Positions 5,927-7,571 of a stretch of DNA of 7,571 nucleotides are shown piece after piece. Every line of letters begins with the position of its first letter. Within the stretch, counting starts at the first letter, position 1. The position numbers and the translations under genes were made by a program. Source of the DNA: Clostridia bacterium (GTDB taxonomy: Bacteria; Bacillota_A; Clostridia; Oscillospirales; CAG-272); assembly GCA_017547395.1 (NCBI GenBank), contig JAFYPS010000016.1:1-7571 (forward strand). The letters run 5' to 3'. The notes below the pieces were generated by a model, which did not search any database, had not been told where the DNA came from, and saw nothing but the letters and a program-made list of their open reading frames with translations.

Positions 5927-7571
5927 ATGAAACTTGCAAATCTTGTTGGCGACCGCTATAAGGAAAGACCTTCCGGTGCCGTGATCGACAGCCACGCGCT
6001 TATGCTTCGCGGCGGCTATATGAAGTTTGTGGCAAGCGGTATTTTTTCTCAGTTTCCGCCTCTTCTTCGCATTTCCAAGAAGATAGAGGCTATTATCCGC
6101 GATGAGATGAATAAGATTGACGGACAGGAAGTTCTGTTTCCTGTAACTATGCCTGCTTCTCTTTGGGAAGAGTCGGGTAGATATTCGTCTATTGCGTCCG
6201 AACTTCTTCGCTTCAAGGACAGAAATAACTCGCCTATGGTTCTCGGTATGACTCACGAGGAGGCTGCGGTTCAGCTTGTGCGCGAATACGGCACCAGCTA
6301 CTCTAAGTACCCCTATATGATTTATCAGATTCAGACCAAGTTCCGCGATGAGGCAAGACCGCGTGCAGGTATGATTCGTGTACGCGAGTTTACAATGAAG
6401 GATGCATATTCATTCCATACTTCTATGGAAGACCTTGAGGCATATTATGCACGTTGCCATCGCGCGTATGAGCGCGTTTTTGCACGCGCAGGCGTACCCG
6501 AAGTTGTTTCGGTTAAGTCAGACTCCGGTATGATGGGCGGTAGCGTATCTCACGAATTTATGCTTCTCACACCTATCGGAGAAGACACACTTGTAATTTG
6601 TCCCGAATGTGGCTACAGTGCCAATATGGAGGCTGCCGACTGCATCACTCCTGCATATGCAGATGCGGAGCTTATGCCTCTCACCATTACACACACACCT
6701 AACGCGCATACCATCGAAGAAGTTACAGATTTTCTTAAAGTTGACGTTTCGAAGACTGCAAAGGCAGTTGTATATCAGGAAAACCTCACCGATGATTACG
6801 TAATCGTGTTCACAAGAGGCGACCTTGACGTAAATGAAACCAAGCTCCGCAACTTCCTTGGCAAGGAGATTCACCCCGCAGTAGTTACTGAGGAGAGCGG
6901 CATTGTTGCAGGCTTTATCGGTGCGGTTGACTTTAACGGAAAAGCAACGCTTCTCTTTGATAAGTCGCTTGATGGCGCAAAGAATCTTGTTTGCGGCGCA
7001 AATAAGGAAGACTATCACTACACGGGCTTTAATATTGAGCGCGACTACGGCAAGGTTGAATATCACGACTTTTCCAAGGCTTATGCAGGCGGCATCTGCC
7101 CTGTATGCGGCAAGCACTCTCTCACTATTTCAAACGGTATCGAGGTTGGTAACATCTTCCAGCTTGGCACCAAGTATACAAAGACTATGGGTATGACCTA
7201 CCTTGACGAAAACGGCGAAGCGCAGAACCCCATTATGGGCTGCTACGGTATCGGCGTAGGCCGTCTTGCCGCTTCTGTTTGTGAAGCATATCACGACGAT
7301 TTCGGTCCTATCTGGCCTATCACCATTGCGCCCTGGCAGGTACATCTCTGCTGCGTACGCGCGGATGATGCAGAATGCAAGGCTGTTGCAGACAAGCTTT
7401 ATGACGATATGCAGAAGTGCGGTATCGAGGTTATCTATGATGACCGTGACGTTCGTGCAGGCGTTATGTTCTCGGATGCAGACCTTCTCGGCACACCTCT
7501 TCGCGTGGTAATCAGCCCCCGTAACCTCGGAGACGGTGTTGTTGAGATTACGTCGCGTGACAAGAGCATTA
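5927..7571 (+). CDS. proS: Prolyl-tRNA synthetase, bacterial type (3' end missing)
   Basis: The frame is open for 548 codons to the window edge; family members are about 570 residues, so roughly 20 are missing. The enzyme charges tRNA-Pro with proline in the cytoplasm. Class II core: motif 1 near 38-61, the THEE loop (109-112), motif 2 with FRDEARPR (139-146) and REFTMKDAYSFH (153-164), and motif 3 MGCYGIGVGR (437-446). The editing insertion that removes mis-charged alanine runs about 225-385 and keeps Lys279 and His364, in positions like the E. coli editing residues. CPECG (225-229) and CPVCG (391-395) are paired cysteine motifs. The anticodon-binding domain starts at APWQVHL (468-474) and includes YDDRDVRAG (504-512). 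Motif 1 has FPPLLR where PLG-x-R is usual, a mild oddity. The ATG follows GGAGG by 6 nt and is controlled by the T-box upstream. Confidence 0.97.
   Translation, partial: MKLANLVGDRYKERPSGAVIDSHALMLRGGYMKFVASGIFSQFPPLLRISKKIEAIIRDEMNKIDGQEVLFPVTMPASLWEESGRYSSIASELLRFKDRNNSPMVLGMTHEEAAVQLVREYGTSYSKYPYMIYQIQTKFRDEARPRAGMIRVREFTMKDAYSFHTSMEDLEAYYARCHRAYERVFARAGVPEVVSVKSDSGMMGGSVSHEFMLLTPIGEDTLVICPECGYSANMEAADCITPAYADAELMPLTITHTPNAHTIEEVTDFLKVDVSKTAKAVVYQENLTDDYVIVFTRGDLDVNETKLRNFLGKEIHPAVVTEESGIVAGFIGAVDFNGKATLLFDKSLDGAKNLVCGANKEDYHYTGFNIERDYGKVEYHDFSKAYAGGICPVCGKHSLTISNGIEVGNIFQLGTKYTKTMGMTYLDENGEAQNPIMGCYGIGVGRLAASVCEAYHDDFGPIWPITIAPWQVHLCCVRADDAECKAVADKLYDDMQKCGIEVIYDDRDVRAGVMFSDADLLGTPLRVVISPRNLGDGVVEITSRDKSI

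Noticed and set aside
6518..7117. Leftward open frame (199 codons) inside proS
   Set aside because: It is antisense to conserved ProRS editing-domain sequence, with shadow-like composition and no recognisable domain.

Overview
The window looks like ordinary chromosome from a low-to-middle GC Firmicute, most likely a gut-type clostridium. The evidence is a class-I-like T-box leader ahead of a bacterial-type prolyl-tRNA synthetase gene, GGAGG-type ribosome binding sites, consensus sigma-A promoters and a DeoR-family sugar regulator. GC is roughly mid-40s percent by eye. No phage, transposase, CRISPR, rRNA or tRNA gene was seen, and the species cannot be named from this sequence.

Layout, left to right. 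Bases 1-143 carry no clear gene but hold a compact cluster of inverted repeats that looks like an interspersed repeat element. Two genes then point left: a HAD phosphatase (144-785) and, upstream of it, a DeoR-type repressor (863-1570). The 146-bp gap to the right of deoR holds two divergent promoters whose -10 hexamers overlap, plus several copies of a TTCAAACATT / AATGTTTGAA motif that should be the repressor's operators. Two genes point right: a class II ketose-bisphosphate aldolase (1717-2586) and a zinc-type dehydrogenase of the YggP / L-sorbose-1-phosphate reductase type (2596-3831). They end at a bidirectional terminator (3871-3906). On its other side a DUF4091 glycoside-hydrolase-like gene (3907-5589) points left. 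A second divergent promoter pair, sharing one -35 element, separates that gene from a T-box leader (about 5695-5915) and proS (5927 to the right edge, cut off about 20 codons short).

How the genes may work together. The regulator, aldolase, dehydrogenase and HAD phosphatase read as a small catabolic module for a phosphorylated ketose or polyol. The dehydrogenase would interconvert a ketose phosphate and a polyol phosphate, the aldolase would split a ketose (bis)phosphate into trioses, and the repressor would sense a sugar phosphate. The substrate is unknown, and no transporter or kinase is in view. The DUF4091 protein has no signal peptide and may act on an intracellular glycan or oligosaccharide; its link to the module rests on adjacency only. 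proS is a separate housekeeping unit controlled by uncharged tRNA-Pro. I do not see a clearly novel system. The most interesting parts are the operator/promoter architecture, the uncharacterised sugar module with its DUF4091 neighbour, and the structured repeat at the left edge.
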